From positions 96,966 through 160,965 of the forward strand of contig JAQGJU010000133.1 of the NCBI GenBank assembly GCA_028290465.1: a stretch of 64,000 nucleotides of DNA. The letters run 5' to 3'. The notes under the pieces are model-generated. The model had not been told where the DNA came from and ran no database searches. It saw only the letters and a list, made by a program, of their open reading frames with translations. Positions 27,646 to 35,112 of this stretch are shown here, piece after piece. Every line of letters starts with the position of its first letter. Position 1 is the stretch's first letter. The position numbers and the translations under genes are program-made. This stretch comes from Xanthobacteraceae bacterium (GTDB taxonomy: Bacteria; Pseudomonadota; Alphaproteobacteria; Rhizobiales; Xanthobacteraceae).

Positions 27646-28371
27646 TCATTCGGTCGGCGCGCCGTCCTTCTTCGTGCTAGTCGCCACGATCTTCAAGACC
27701 CCGTCCGGCAATGGCCGCTGAAGCTTCAGCGCATCTTCAGCCGGCGCGGTCAGCCACCGCTCAATCTCGTCCGGCGTGGTCAAGATGACTGGCATGGCCT
27801 TCGGGTGTATGGCGCCCACAACATCGTTCGCCTCGGTCGTCAAGAAGCCGTACAGGTCGTTTGTCGTCTCGCCCTCTCGGACCTTGCGGACGCTCGTCCA
27901 ACGCGTCCACAAGCCCGCGAAGGCCGCCAGGGGGCGTTCCTCATCGAGGGCGAACCACACGTCACCACCGGCCGCCTTGTTGAACTCGCTGAAGGATGTG
28001 AACGGCACGACGCAGCGGTGCTCCACCCCCAGCCAGGGGCGCCAGTGTTTGCTCGTTACGTTGCGAATGTTCGTCGTGCCGCTGTCGGGCTCAAGGCGCA
28101 GAAGTTCCTTGAATTCTACGTCCTTGCCCTTGGCCCGTAGCTTGTCGGCCCGCTTAGTCGCGGCGTCCAGTTGCGCCTTCGCCGAAGACGGCATTCCCCA
28201 CCGCGCCATGGCGAGTTCGCGTACGCCGTCAGGCGCATTGCGCACGATTGGCGCCGAGTAGTCGGGGAACACGGCGGGCATGGACGGAAGATTGCCGGTC
28301 ACGTCGCGCAACGCGCGCGTCAGGGCAATGATGGCCGCTTGGCCGGTGGTGATGCTGTAGAGATTGCACAT
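27646..28371 (-). CDS. SRAP (SOS response-associated peptidase, YedK/HMCES) protein, island copy
   Basis: Forms a covalent thiazolidine crosslink with abasic sites in single-stranded DNA through Cys2, shielding them from breakage. Cys2 is present (MCNLYS), as are the Asn of TTNIRNV, the Glu of TSFSEF and the His of IHPKAMPVIL, corresponding to the active-site set of E. coli YedK. Length is 241 residues. The C-terminus RPLPDGVLKIV...KKDGA is shared with the adjacent DUF7336 protein. It is a different branch from the chromosomal SRAP gene at 38747. On a mobile element it may protect incoming or replicating single-stranded DNA. Confidence 0.92.
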   Translation of the reverse strand: MCNLYSITTGQAAIIALTRALRDVTGNLPSMPAVFPDYSAPIVRNAPDGVRELAMARWGMPSSAKAQLDAATKRADKLRAKGKDVEFKELLRLEPDSGTTNIRNVTSKHWRPWLGVEHRCVVPFTSFSEFNKAAGGDVWFALDEERPLAAFAGLWTRWTSVRKVREGETTNDLYGFLTTEANDVVGAIHPKAMPVILTTPDEIERWLTAPAEDALKLQRPLPDGVLKIVATSTKKDGAPTE

Positions 28372-28462
28372 GGACGACGTGCTTCACACTTTCGGCTTGT
28401 CGAGACCCAGACGCCTCAACATGATCGAGCTGCAAGGCAACATCGCCGCGACAGCGGATTGG

Positions 28463-28840
28463 CTATTCTACTGCGCCGTCCTTCTTGCCTCCCCCAACGA
28501 TTCTTAACTCGGGCAATGGCCTTTGCGGCTTCAGGACTTCTTCCGATTCGAGTTCATAGCGCCGCTTCAGCTTCGGGTTCCACAATGCCCCATCGGGCAG
28601 CACTTCAAGCCAACTCGGAAGATCATGTGGAAGGGTAAACCCTTCGGTCCAAGAATCCTTATCGACCGTGTATTTCGATATCTCGAAACCGTCAGGGAAG
28701 TCGCGGAAGCCGGGATATTGAAGCTTCCTCTGTTGAGCAGCTTTCGCCATCGCGGCGTTGCTGTAGACTCCGACAAGTTTGTCCTCGTCGTGGCCGTCTT
28801 CCAACTCTCTGGTGTGCCAAAGCAAATAAACGGTTGCCAC
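28463..28840 (-). CDS. DUF7336-like protein with an SRAP-like C-terminal tail
   Basis: 125 residues. The first 70 fit the DUF7336 pattern: VYLLWHTRE, KLVGVYSN, PGFRDFPDGFEI and DKDSWTEGF. The function of that domain is unknown. The start is GTG 28840, chosen because GGAGG lies five bases upstream and the DUF begins immediately; the open frame reaches 29008 but the extra part lacks similarity. The C-terminal LKPQRPLPELRIV...KKDGAVE matches the tail of the neighbouring SRAP protein and suggests a chimera. It is 91 bases upstream of the SRAP gene on the same strand. Confidence 0.65.
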   Translation of the reverse strand: MATVYLLWHTRELEDGHDEDKLVGVYSNAAMAKAAQQRKLQYPGFRDFPDGFEISKYTVDKDSWTEGFTLPHDLPSWLEVLPDGALWNPKLKRRYELESEEVLKPQRPLPELRIVGGGKKDGAVE

Positions 28841-28941
28841 CGCGTCCTCCGCGACATTGCCAATCCACAGTGTCCCCGCGTGAGAGGCGGATGTCCACCG
28901 GACAACGCGGTCCGCTGCATACGGGCTTAACGATCGATTAT

Positions 28942-29319
28942 TTACGGGCGCGACTTGCGCAGGCCCCTGATTTGCACATACGGCGCATTGGGCACGCACC
29001 GTTGGCACCTTAGCGCGGGGATGAGCGTGTCCACCGTCGCCATAGCCCGGCGTCCATAAGCTCTCAGGTCCACGCTACCGCGTACCTTGCAGCCGGGGCA
29101 CACGCAGGTCAGGAACGGCCTCTTCGCCCGCACTGCCGCGCCGATGGTGGGGAAGAACGTGATCGGCAGGCCGCGAATGACCCTCACGTTCCACGCAGCT
29201 ACGGCGAACTTAGCATCGCGCTTAAACCGCTCCTGCAACGGCCGGTCGCTTTCCATCTGAGCCGCCAGACGTTTGCGGGCATCCTCGTCCTGTTTCCGTT
29301 GGGATCGGGAATGAGCCAT
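28942..29319 (-). CDS. Conserved hypothetical protein with paired CxxC motifs
   Basis: 125 residues. The N-terminus is basic and helical (RSQRKQDEDARKRL). The C-terminal half carries CVCPGC and RCQRC motifs about 30 residues apart, likely one zinc-binding site, around the pattern GSVDLR...IPALRC. This arrangement occurs in unnamed proteins of Hyphomicrobiales islands and phages. A DNA- or RNA-binding zinc-ribbon role is inferred only. It starts nine bases after the stop of the next upstream gene, so the two are probably co-translated. Confidence 0.6.
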   Translation of the reverse strand: MAHSRSQRKQDEDARKRLAAQMESDRPLQERFKRDAKFAVAAWNVRVIRGLPITFFPTIGAAVRAKRPFLTCVCPGCKVRGSVDLRAYGRRAMATVDTLIPALRCQRCVPNAPYVQIRGLRKSRP

Positions 29320-29328
29320 GTCCAGCCA

Positions 29329-29604
29329 TCACCAACATGGCCGCTGGGCGTAGCCGGGCGCGTCGCTCTGGCGCCAGAATTTGACAGACCCCGGTTCCGG
29401 CAAGCCGCCGCAACGCTCGCATTTCAGGCGCGTCGCCAGCCGCTCCAGCGTCGCAGAGCCGGACGGCCGCCGTATCATTCGGAATGGCACAGCAACGATG
29501 TAGCCACAGCTTGAGCAGACGACGCCGACATGCGTGTAGCCGGCGGCGTGTGCCTCGGCCACGGTGGTGGCTGGGTTTTTTGGGTCAATCTCAGAGGTCG
29601 TCAT
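29329..29604 (-). CDS. Small zinc-ribbon-like protein
   Basis: 91 residues with CSSC at about 30-33 and CERC at about 62-65, spaced as in a four-Cys zinc ribbon. The rest has no recognisable domain. First gene of a leftward run with the genes at 28942, 28463 and 27646. The upstream ATG 29604 has only a modest ribosome-binding site. Confidence 0.6.
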   Translation of the reverse strand: MTTSEIDPKNPATTVAEAHAAGYTHVGVVCSSCGYIVAVPFRMIRRPSGSATLERLATRLKCERCGGLPEPGSVKFWRQSDAPGYAQRPCW

Positions 29605-29742
29605 GCCTCATCGTGGCACGAGAACAAAAAGAGAACAATCTGAAGTTTACTTTACTCGCGGAAGGCGAAGTAGGTTGTGGACCGCACCAACCGGGTGTGC
29701 TTCTTACCACTCAGCCGCCGATACAGGCCGCAGGGGGGAATC

Positions 29743-30018
29743 ATGAAGACAACAATCGCGCTCGTCGTTCTCGCGCTCACGTCAACCGTCGCATCCGCGC
29801 AGTACTACGGAACGTCCCGTACGCCGAGCAACGGCCTTTATGGCACCGGCTCGAACACCGGGAGCCATCAGGTCGATGGCCACTATACTAACCGTGGCAC
29901 ATACGTTGAGCCGCATCAGGCAACCAATCCCAACACCACCCAGTTCGACAACTACAGCACGCGCGGCAACGTGAATCCGTATAACGGCAACATTGGCACT
30001 CGTAGCCCGCGCTACTGA
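29743..30018 (+). CDS. Small secreted protein, unrecognised
   Basis: 91 residues. A signal peptide spans residues 1-19 (ending ASAQ). The mature part is rich in Tyr, Asn, Gly and Thr with the conserved-looking phrases YVEPHQATNPN, DNYSTRGNVNPY and GNIGTRSPRY. Very similar small secreted proteins are widespread in proteobacteria but have no assigned role. ATG 29743 has a strong GGGGGGAA leader. Unusual cargo for an island otherwise rich in DNA-related genes. Confidence 0.7.
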   Translation: MKTTIALVVLALTSTVASAQYYGTSRTPSNGLYGTGSNTGSHQVDGHYTNRGTYVEPHQATNPNTTQFDNYSTRGNVNPYNGNIGTRSPRY

Positions 30019-30461
30019 CGCGCATGGGCCTTTGCCGACTCCCAGGAGTCCATGGGTGCGATTTCAGTCCGCGCGCTAGGTGTGTAGCTCGCTGTACTGG
30101 TAACGCGCCCACGGAGTCCGTGAGTCGCACTGTAGGGCATTGCCCCATAACCGAAGAGCGGGAGGCGCATGACCTTCAAGACGCTGGCGGTCTCCCGCTC
30201 TTGAGCACATAGTCAGGGCTGAGCCCGTGGACGTGAAGGATCGCCGGCCGGTCGATCTGAAGCGGTTTTGGGCACTCCTGACGCTGCCGGGCAAGAGGAG
30301 ACGTTCAACGCGGCGAAGGAAGCTTTGGCCGCTGCCTACAGGAAGCACGGAGGACGCGAGGCCGACTTCACGGGTCGTGACCAGCGGAATGTTCTGCCGC
30401 AATCCGAGACCGCAACGTGGAAGCTTGAGTTGCGTTATCGGACGTACGACAGGGGCGCGAA
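30019..30461. other. Gap with a possible decayed gene
   Basis: No intact gene is called. Between about 30268 and 30525 a frame with only a TTG start reads protein-like (AAKEALAAAYRKHGG, then LELRYRTYDRGAKCLVL) and overlaps the next gene. It may be a degraded gene or an out-of-frame coincidence. Around 30080-30140 a stretch GTGTAGCTC...GGTAACGCGCCC resembles the 5' half of a tRNA but has no proper anticodon loop or T-arm. Confidence 0.35.
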
Positions 30462-30953
30462 ATGTTTGGTATTGCTCGGCGGAGAGCCACCAGCGCGGCA
30501 GTTGACGCCCTTCGGCCGCTCATAGGAACCATCCAGCACACCTACGGCACCGCGCCGCACTTCTGGTCGGACCCCTACATCGTCGGGTTCTTTTATTTCA
30601 TGATTGGTCATCGTGCGAAGCTTGCGACGCAAGGTAAGATAACGGGGATTGAACTCGGCACGGCCCTCGCTGATACGTTTACGGCCCTCTCGAATATGAA
30701 TGGCGTTGCTATCTCTAGGCGCGCTGTCGAACTCCTGAACGCAAATGATCCTGATTTCAACCGAGCGGCCGACGACGCTGCTGCCATCTGCTATTATGAA
30801 CTCGGAAATCTAAAAGATGCAGCGTCCCATCCGCTAGTCATAAAGGCCGGTCGCCTCGCCGGAAATTCCCACGAGCGAGCTAACGTATTGCCGATGATGA
30901 TCATGGCGTCTCTGATGCACGAGGTCGATACCCGACTTCGCGGTGCTGACTAG
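30462..30953 (+). CDS. Conserved hypothetical helical protein
   Basis: 163 residues, mainly helical, with an N-terminal phrase DALRPLIGTIQHTYGTAPHFWSDPYIVGFF-like region (residues about 15-45) followed by FMIGHRAKLATQGKITG. I do not recognise a characterised family. Similar FWxDPYxxGF proteins are found as hypothetical genes in Hyphomicrobiales. Start ATG 30462 has AGGGG upstream. It stands alone, with opposite-strand genes downstream. Confidence 0.6.
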   Translation: MFGIARRRATSAAVDALRPLIGTIQHTYGTAPHFWSDPYIVGFFYFMIGHRAKLATQGKITGIELGTALADTFTALSNMNGVAISRRAVELLNANDPDFNRAADDAAAICYYELGNLKDAASHPLVIKAGRLAGNSHERANVLPMMIMASLMHEVDTRLRGAD

Positions 30954-31078
30954 AGCCGAATTCTGATGCAAAATCTGAAACGCCCTCTGGACAAGGGATG
31001 ACCGCGTATTCCCCCCCTCGGCCCCCTTTGCTCGCTCTCAAGCCGCGACACCGCCCGCGCGTTGCCCGCGTCTAAACA

Positions 31079-31297
31079 CTAATGCGGCGATGCCTCGCCA
31101 TGCCCATGCTGCATCAGGGTCTTGCACTCTTCGAGCGTATATCCCGGCGTCAGCTTGAATAGCTCGTAGACCGCGCCATTGAGCGTGAAGTCCGAGAATT
31201 GCTGTAACATACCGATCCTCGTCAGCGTATCGGTGCAGCCCGGACAGGTCGCAATAGGCGGGTGATCGTCGATGCAGAGGACGGTGTGTCGCTTCAT
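31079..31297 (-). CDS. Small hypothetical protein with CPGC motif
   Basis: 72 residues. A CPGC motif at about 18-21 follows DDHPPIAT, and the C-terminus reads TPGYTLEECKTLMQHGHGE. No domain is recognised. The ribosome-binding site is weak. It lies 15 bases downstream of the small membrane protein on the same strand, suggesting one transcript. Confidence 0.5.
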   Translation of the reverse strand: MKRHTVLCIDDHPPIATCPGCTDTLTRIGMLQQFSDFTLNGAVYELFKLTPGYTLEECKTLMQHGHGEASPH

Positions 31298-31312
31298 TTT
31301 GTCTGAGGACGA

Positions 31313-31492
31313 CTACAGCAGGAACATATCAATAAACGCCGGTCCGCCGACGTTGACCCCTATGCCCATGATGATTCCCCCAAGCAGCCAAAGGGCCTTG
31401 CGGGTCTTCGGCGGCCGAACGCTTCGGGACATGATCCAAAAGCCGGGCACAATGATAGCGGCGCCTAACGCGAGCATACCGGGATTGGACAT
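31313..31492 (-). CDS. Small membrane protein, two predicted helices
   Basis: About 59 residues from MSNPGM. Hydrophobic segments lie at about 5-21 and 34-53, separated by a basic loop (SRSVRPPKTRK) that would face the cytoplasm. No family is recognised. A start at 31507 would add five residues. Divergent from the XRE regulator across an 80-95-base promoter region that contains a palindrome. Confidence 0.5.
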   Translation of the reverse strand: MSNPGMLALGAAIIVPGFWIMSRSVRPPKTRKALWLLGGIIMGIGVNVGGPAFIDMFLL

Positions 31493-31510
31493 CGAGCACT
31501 CCCCCAATCA

Positions 31511-31525
31511 ATTCAATAATTGAAT
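31511..31525. promoter_or_regulatory. Perfect AT-rich palindrome, candidate XRE operator
   Basis: ATTCAAT-A-ATTGAAT, seven-base arms around one base, in the space between the divergent small membrane gene and the XRE regulator. The location and symmetry fit autoregulation by the XRE protein. Confidence 0.5.
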
Positions 31526-31587
31526 ATCTAATTTTTAGGTATTGCGCAATCAGCTTTAGATGTCTCGGCCTCTTCTGGGGCCGGGCA

Positions 31588-31830
31588 ATGTCCGAGACAC
31601 TACAGTCACCACGTCATCATGCGCTGTGCGCTGCCTTAGCCGAGAGACGGCTGGCGGCTGGGCTGACGCAGCTTGAGGTAGCCAAACGGCTCGGGCGGTA
31701 TCAGTCGTACATCGCGCATGTTGAAAGCGGGCAGCGGCGCATCGACGTGGTCGAGTTCCTGGCCCTTGCCGAGGCCATCGGGTTCAATCCGACGAACCTT
31801 ATTAAGCGGCTGTTCGCAATCCGAAGCTGA
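31588..31830 (+). CDS. XRE-family helix-turn-helix regulator
   Basis: 80 residues, almost entirely an HTH domain: ALAERRLAAGLTQLEVAKRLGRYQSYIAHVESGQRRIDVVEF in outline (about residues 17-58), the classic Cro/C1 fold with the recognition helix at RYQSYIAHVESG. It may control the divergent small membrane gene and itself. An inverted repeat TGTCTCGG (31561-31568) / CCGAGACA (31592-31599) flanks its start codon and could fold in the mRNA. Confidence 0.88.
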   Translation: MSETLQSPRHHALCAALAERRLAAGLTQLEVAKRLGRYQSYIAHVESGQRRIDVVEFLALAEAIGFNPTNLIKRLFAIRS

Positions 31831-31986
31831 CAGCCGCGTGCAGTGACGCGACGCTTAATTGTCAAACAACAACGCGCGGCTTTAGTCGGCCTTTTTGAAA
31901 CCGATATGGCGAACGGCGGCACCCCTCACGCGTCCCGAAAGGGACCCGTTCGATTGGCGCGGCTCGACCTACACGGTTGAGGCTTC

Positions 31987-32697
31987 CTATGCCGTGGCGG
32001 CCCTGCCAAGCCGCACCATCAGTCTCTGCGCGCTCGTGGCGTGCCACTTGGCCCCGCGTGGCGTGAGAATGCCGCGCTCGTTCAGGGCCGTTGCCAAGGC
32101 GCGCACGCCCGTGACGCCACCGGCCAGAACATCGTCCACAATCGCGTGCAGCCCGCTGGCGCGCTCGTCCGCCGCACCTTTGATCCTGGCGACAGCGGCA
32201 GCGTTGCCTACCTGCTTGCCCCTCATGGCGCGAGCGCCGTTTGGGTTGCCGAGCTTCACGCCACGGGCCTTCGCAGCGGCCAGCGCGGCCTTCGTGCGTT
32301 CGCTCACGAGGCCCGCTTCCAGTTCAGCCACGGCCGCCATCTGCGTCAGCAGAAACCGCCCCATGGCGCCCGGTGGGACGTGTGGGAGGTCACAAAAGAC
32401 GAGGTCCACGCTACTGGTCACCAAGGCGCGCAGCAGGTCTACGTTGCGCGTAAGGCGGTCGAGCTTCGCGAACACGACGGTGGCGCCTACCGCCTTGGCG
32501 TGAGCCAGAGCCGCCTTGAGCTTGGGCCTGTCGCTGCGCTTCCCGCTCTCAGTCTCAACGTATTCGCGAACCAGCGTTCCGTTGCCGCCATTCAGGAAGC
32601 GCTCGACGGCCGCGCGTTGAGCTTCAATGCCAAGGCCGCTGCGGCCCTGACGATCCGTTGAAACGCGAAGATATGAAACGAATTTAACCGCCGTCAT
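31987..32697 (-). CDS. Serine recombinase (resolvase/invertase family)
   Basis: 236 residues from MTAVKF. The resolvase catalytic domain (about 1-140) has the nucleophile Ser in YLRVSTDRQ, plus GLGIEAQR, the FAKLDRLTRN motif with catalytic Arg residues, and the QMAAVAELEAGLVSERTKAAL long helix. A C-terminal Recombinase-like helical segment with an HTH-like RALATALNERGILTPRG follows. The protein resembles small serine recombinases of the Pin/Hin or Tn3-resolvase type. A second site-specific recombinase on the island may resolve multimers or invert DNA. Divergent from the nuclease gene. Confidence 0.92.
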   Translation of the reverse strand: MTAVKFVSYLRVSTDRQGRSGLGIEAQRAAVERFLNGGNGTLVREYVETESGKRSDRPKLKAALAHAKAVGATVVFAKLDRLTRNVDLLRALVTSSVDLVFCDLPHVPPGAMGRFLLTQMAAVAELEAGLVSERTKAALAAAKARGVKLGNPNGARAMRGKQVGNAAAVARIKGAADERASGLHAIVDDVLAGGVTGVRALATALNERGILTPRGAKWHATSAQRLMVRLGRAATA

Positions 32698-32709
32698 GTT
32701 CTGCCGCCC

Positions 32710-32751
32710 GTACACAAATTGCTGCAACGGACATTACATCAGATTGTGTAC
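32710..32751. promoter_or_regulatory. Inverted repeat between serine recombinase and nuclease genes
   Basis: GTACACAA at 32710-32717 and TTGTGTAC at 32744-32751, perfect eight-base arms 26 bases apart. Small serine recombinases bind such sites next to their own genes, so this may be a res subsite or operator. The same octamer also occurs near both ends of the island. Confidence 0.45.
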
Positions 32752-32808
32752 AAACAACAAACTCTTGATTGTAGATGGTGGATAGCGACAATCTCTCCGG
32801 GGGGTTGC

Positions 32809-33393
32809 ATGAAGATCAGGGCAATCGGATGGGGTGGAGGCGTTCTCGTAGTCGTAGCCACAGCTGCGCTTGGCGGAATCGTCTTCAAAAGAGGGCACTC
32901 GACACTCCCGCGAGACAACACTCAGGGACCGGTCGTGTCCGCTAAGCCGGTCCATGATGGCGCGACGGTCAAAGGTCGTGCGACCGCCGTCGACGGCGAC
33001 ACAATCGATGTCGGCAAAGTCAGGATTAGACTCCATGGCGTTGACGCACCGGAGGCTAAGCAGTCGTGCGAGCGAAACGGTCGAGAGTACAACTGCGGCT
33101 CGACTGCGACTCTCAAGCTGGCTGAACTAATCGCGACGGCCACTGTCACCTGCAACGCCCTTTCGCGGGACCGTTGGAACCGCACCGTTGCTCGTTGCTT
33201 CGCGGAAGGGCAAGACCTCGGCCAGCGAATGGTCCAGGAAGGGATGGCGATTGCGTATCGAAAATATTCGACCGATTACGTGGCGGACGAGACGTTGGCG
33301 CAGTCTCTAAAGCTCGGAATTTGGAGCGGGACGTTCACCAACCCGGAAACATGGCGTAGCGCCACCGTGGAGAAAAAAAATGTCAGACAATAA
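32809..33393 (+). CDS. Thermonuclease-family (SNase-like) protein, membrane-anchored or secreted
   Basis: 194 residues. The N-terminus has a hydrophobic segment (about 8-26) that is a signal anchor or signal peptide. The SNase fold covers about 50-180. The conserved catalytic trio is visible: Arg74 in RIRLHGVDAPE, Glu82 in the same motif, and an Arg in RDRWNRTVARCF (122-125). The ligand Asp residues in VDGDTIDVG are present. Such proteins cleave single- or double-stranded DNA or RNA with Ca2+, usually outside the cytoplasm. Start ATG 32809 has a GGGGGG leader. Its last 14 bases overlap the next gene. Confidence 0.88.
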   Translation: MKIRAIGWGGGVLVVVATAALGGIVFKRGHSTLPRDNTQGPVVSAKPVHDGATVKGRATAVDGDTIDVGKVRIRLHGVDAPEAKQSCERNGREYNCGSTATLKLAELIATATVTCNALSRDRWNRTVARCFAEGQDLGQRMVQEGMAIAYRKYSTDYVADETLAQSLKLGIWSGTFTNPETWRSATVEKKNVRQ

Positions 33394-33826
33394 TAGCCGA
33401 AATCAGCCTGTGCCAATGGGACGGCCGAGCCCTCCGACTACGATAACAATCGGGGGCACACCGACCATCGACCTCTCGTTCTTGCCTGACCATCAGCGCG
33501 AAGCGCTCATGAATGACTACGCCCGTGGCGTCGTGAACGTCGCCCAACGAGCGCATGAGCTTCAGGTCGATGTGAACGTCCTGCGAAGCACACTCGACAA
33601 TCTTGCCGCGACGACCAAAGACGTTTCGGAATCAGGCAACGCCATCACAGTTTCACACACACAGACGACCAAGATCGGCCGAACCGAAATAAAAATGGGC
33701 AACACCGACGAAGCGAAGAGCGGAAAGCTCAGCCGTACGCAGGCAGGCGAGCGCGATTGGACACCTTTCTACATTTTTGCTGGCATAGCGGCGGTAGTGC
33801 TTATTGCCGCAATTATGATGCGCTAG
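33380..33826 (+). CDS. Tail-anchored protein of unknown function (cluster protein 1)
   Basis: 148 residues. The N-terminal 30 are Pro-rich and disordered, residues about 35-85 are helical (FLPDHQREALMNDYARGVVNVAQRAHELQVD in part), and a polar beta-like stretch HTQTTKIGRTEIKMGNTDEA follows. A single hydrophobic segment lies at about 128-147 at the very C-terminus, so it is probably tail-anchored with its bulk in the cytoplasm. GGAG lies seven bases before ATG 33380. It overlaps the nuclease gene by 14 bases and precedes the next gene by 7. No family is recognised. Confidence 0.7.
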   Translation: MSDNNSRNQPVPMGRPSPPTTITIGGTPTIDLSFLPDHQREALMNDYARGVVNVAQRAHELQVDVNVLRSTLDNLAATTKDVSESGNAITVSHTQTTKIGRTEIKMGNTDEAKSGKLSRTQAGERDWTPFYIFAGIAAVVLIAAIMMR

Positions 33827-33833
33827 GCACCCC

Positions 33834-34133
33834 GTGTTCCGCACCACTCTTCATGTCAATGAGGAAACCGACGTCGATGCGACGGTCTCGCGACTGCGCG
33901 CGGAATGCGAGCGTTCAGGATTGAGCGCGGATCATACGGCGCTCGTCATTTATGACGTTCAGCAGACCCTACAGCAACTCGTTCAACGAGGCGCGGAAGT
34001 GGCCCGCCTCGGCAGTCAGATGACGGTGTCGCGAGAACTGCGTGGCGCCGACTACAACATAATGATTGCGTTCGGTGCTGGCGTTCCGGATGGATTCTTC
34101 GAGCGCCTGAAACGTAAAATATTGGGTGGATAG
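33834..34133 (+). CDS. Small alpha/beta protein of unknown function (cluster protein 2)
   Basis: 99 residues from GTG 33834. A beta strand (FRTTLHV), a long helix (VDATVSRLRAECERSG), another helix (TALVIYDVQQTLQQLVQRGAEVARLG) and a strand region YNIMIAFGAG, ending in a basic FFERLKRKILGG. No membrane segment or named domain is seen. Its stop codon is immediately followed by the next ATG (34134), so tight co-expression is expected. It may be a soluble partner of the membrane-tail proteins around it. Confidence 0.65.
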   Translation: MFRTTLHVNEETDVDATVSRLRAECERSGLSADHTALVIYDVQQTLQQLVQRGAEVARLGSQMTVSRELRGADYNIMIAFGAGVPDGFFERLKRKILGG

Positions 34134-34967
34134 ATGGGCACGCGATATCGAGGTCGCTATCGTGCGCCGTATAGGTCGTCTCGCGGCCAGGAATTTGCTC
34201 AGAAACACATTGAGGCAGCGCATCGCCTTTCGGAAGAGCTGGGTGGAACGGACGAAGACGTAAAGCAATACTTTTTCAATCTTCCAGAAGTCGACCTTCG
34301 GATAGTGCTGGACTTATATGAGCATCACTATGGCCGGCCCGCGAGAGAGTACGCTGTTGCCACTATCGGTCGGTGGCGGTCTGGGTCACGTAAAATGAGC
34401 GGTGACGTGGCATCACGGCTCTTCAATCTTTTGCCTCCGGTCATGCCGCTGCATGCAAAATATCAACTCATAACCAATCTCTGGAACCACGTTGGTCCAC
34501 GATCAAAGAAGACACTGCGTGTCGGCCTCGACGCAAATGTTGAGGACGCGGCGCTCGCGGTACGTCGCCACATCGATGAAGTTGTCATCGCTCACAAGGT
34601 GCCCGACGCGATGGAGCGACGCTTCAACTGGCTGGCGTCCGGCGACTCCCACGTGAAGCAGGATTTGCTAAATTATCTGAGGGGATCGGAAAGGCAGTTG
34701 GCAGAGCATGCTGCACGAACGCAACTTCCAGTGATGTTGCAACATCTTCAAAGCCACCAAGGTGTCAGCACACATCGCCTTGCCCAAATACTAAAGATAG
34801 GGAACCACGAGGTTGAGATACTTATCGACCGTAATGCTACGGGTGTGTCGCTGATAGATCCGCCTCGAGCCTCCAGCAATGCGACCACGAGAACCGGCAT
34901 TAGCTGGATATGGATTTTTTGGATATCTGCGGCTCTCGTGCTGCTTGTCCTAATTGGTAAGAAGTGA
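34134..34967 (+). CDS. Helical tail-anchored protein of unknown function (cluster protein 3)
   Basis: 277 residues. The N-terminus is basic (TRYRGRYRAPYRSSRGQEF), followed by a long, mainly helical body with the phrases HIEAAHRLSEELGGTDEDV, YFFNLPEVDLRIVLDLYEHHYG and KMSGDVASRLFNLLPPVMPL. A second helical part spans about 140-220. A single hydrophobic segment at about 256-274 ends in KK, giving a C-terminal membrane anchor. Ribosome-binding-like GGGTGG precedes ATG 34134. I do not recognise the family. It is co-directional with, and directly adjacent to, cluster protein 2. Confidence 0.65.
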   Translation: MGTRYRGRYRAPYRSSRGQEFAQKHIEAAHRLSEELGGTDEDVKQYFFNLPEVDLRIVLDLYEHHYGRPAREYAVATIGRWRSGSRKMSGDVASRLFNLLPPVMPLHAKYQLITNLWNHVGPRSKKTLRVGLDANVEDAALAVRRHIDEVVIAHKVPDAMERRFNWLASGDSHVKQDLLNYLRGSERQLAEHAARTQLPVMLQHLQSHQGVSTHRLAQILKIGNHEVEILIDRNATGVSLIDPPRASSNATTRTGISWIWIFWISAALVLLVLIGKK

Positions 34968-35112
34968 CATCAGCCCGAAGAGTCTAGCGTCCTTTGGGCC
35001 TGAAGCGGTTCAAGGTTGCGGCGACCAAACCAAGGCGTCGACTGCGGCTCCTCAGTCCACACGGTTGATCACAGACCGACGCTCGAGTGAACGTCACGAA
35101 AGGCAAGCTGAG

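Noticed and set aside
28841..29008. Longer DUF7336 protein starting at 29008
   Set aside because: The added 56 residues lack similarity, while a GTG with GGAGG at the correct spacing precedes the domain at 28840.
30079..30160. tRNA-like sequence on the island
   Set aside because: The D-arm-like start GTGTAGCTC is present, but the anticodon arm would have a three-base loop and no T-arm consensus follows.
34954..35112. Extended N-terminus of cluster protein 4
   Set aside because: The frame is open but the first start is a TTG inside the preceding gene end and the sequence is low in protein character; ATG 35113 is favoured.
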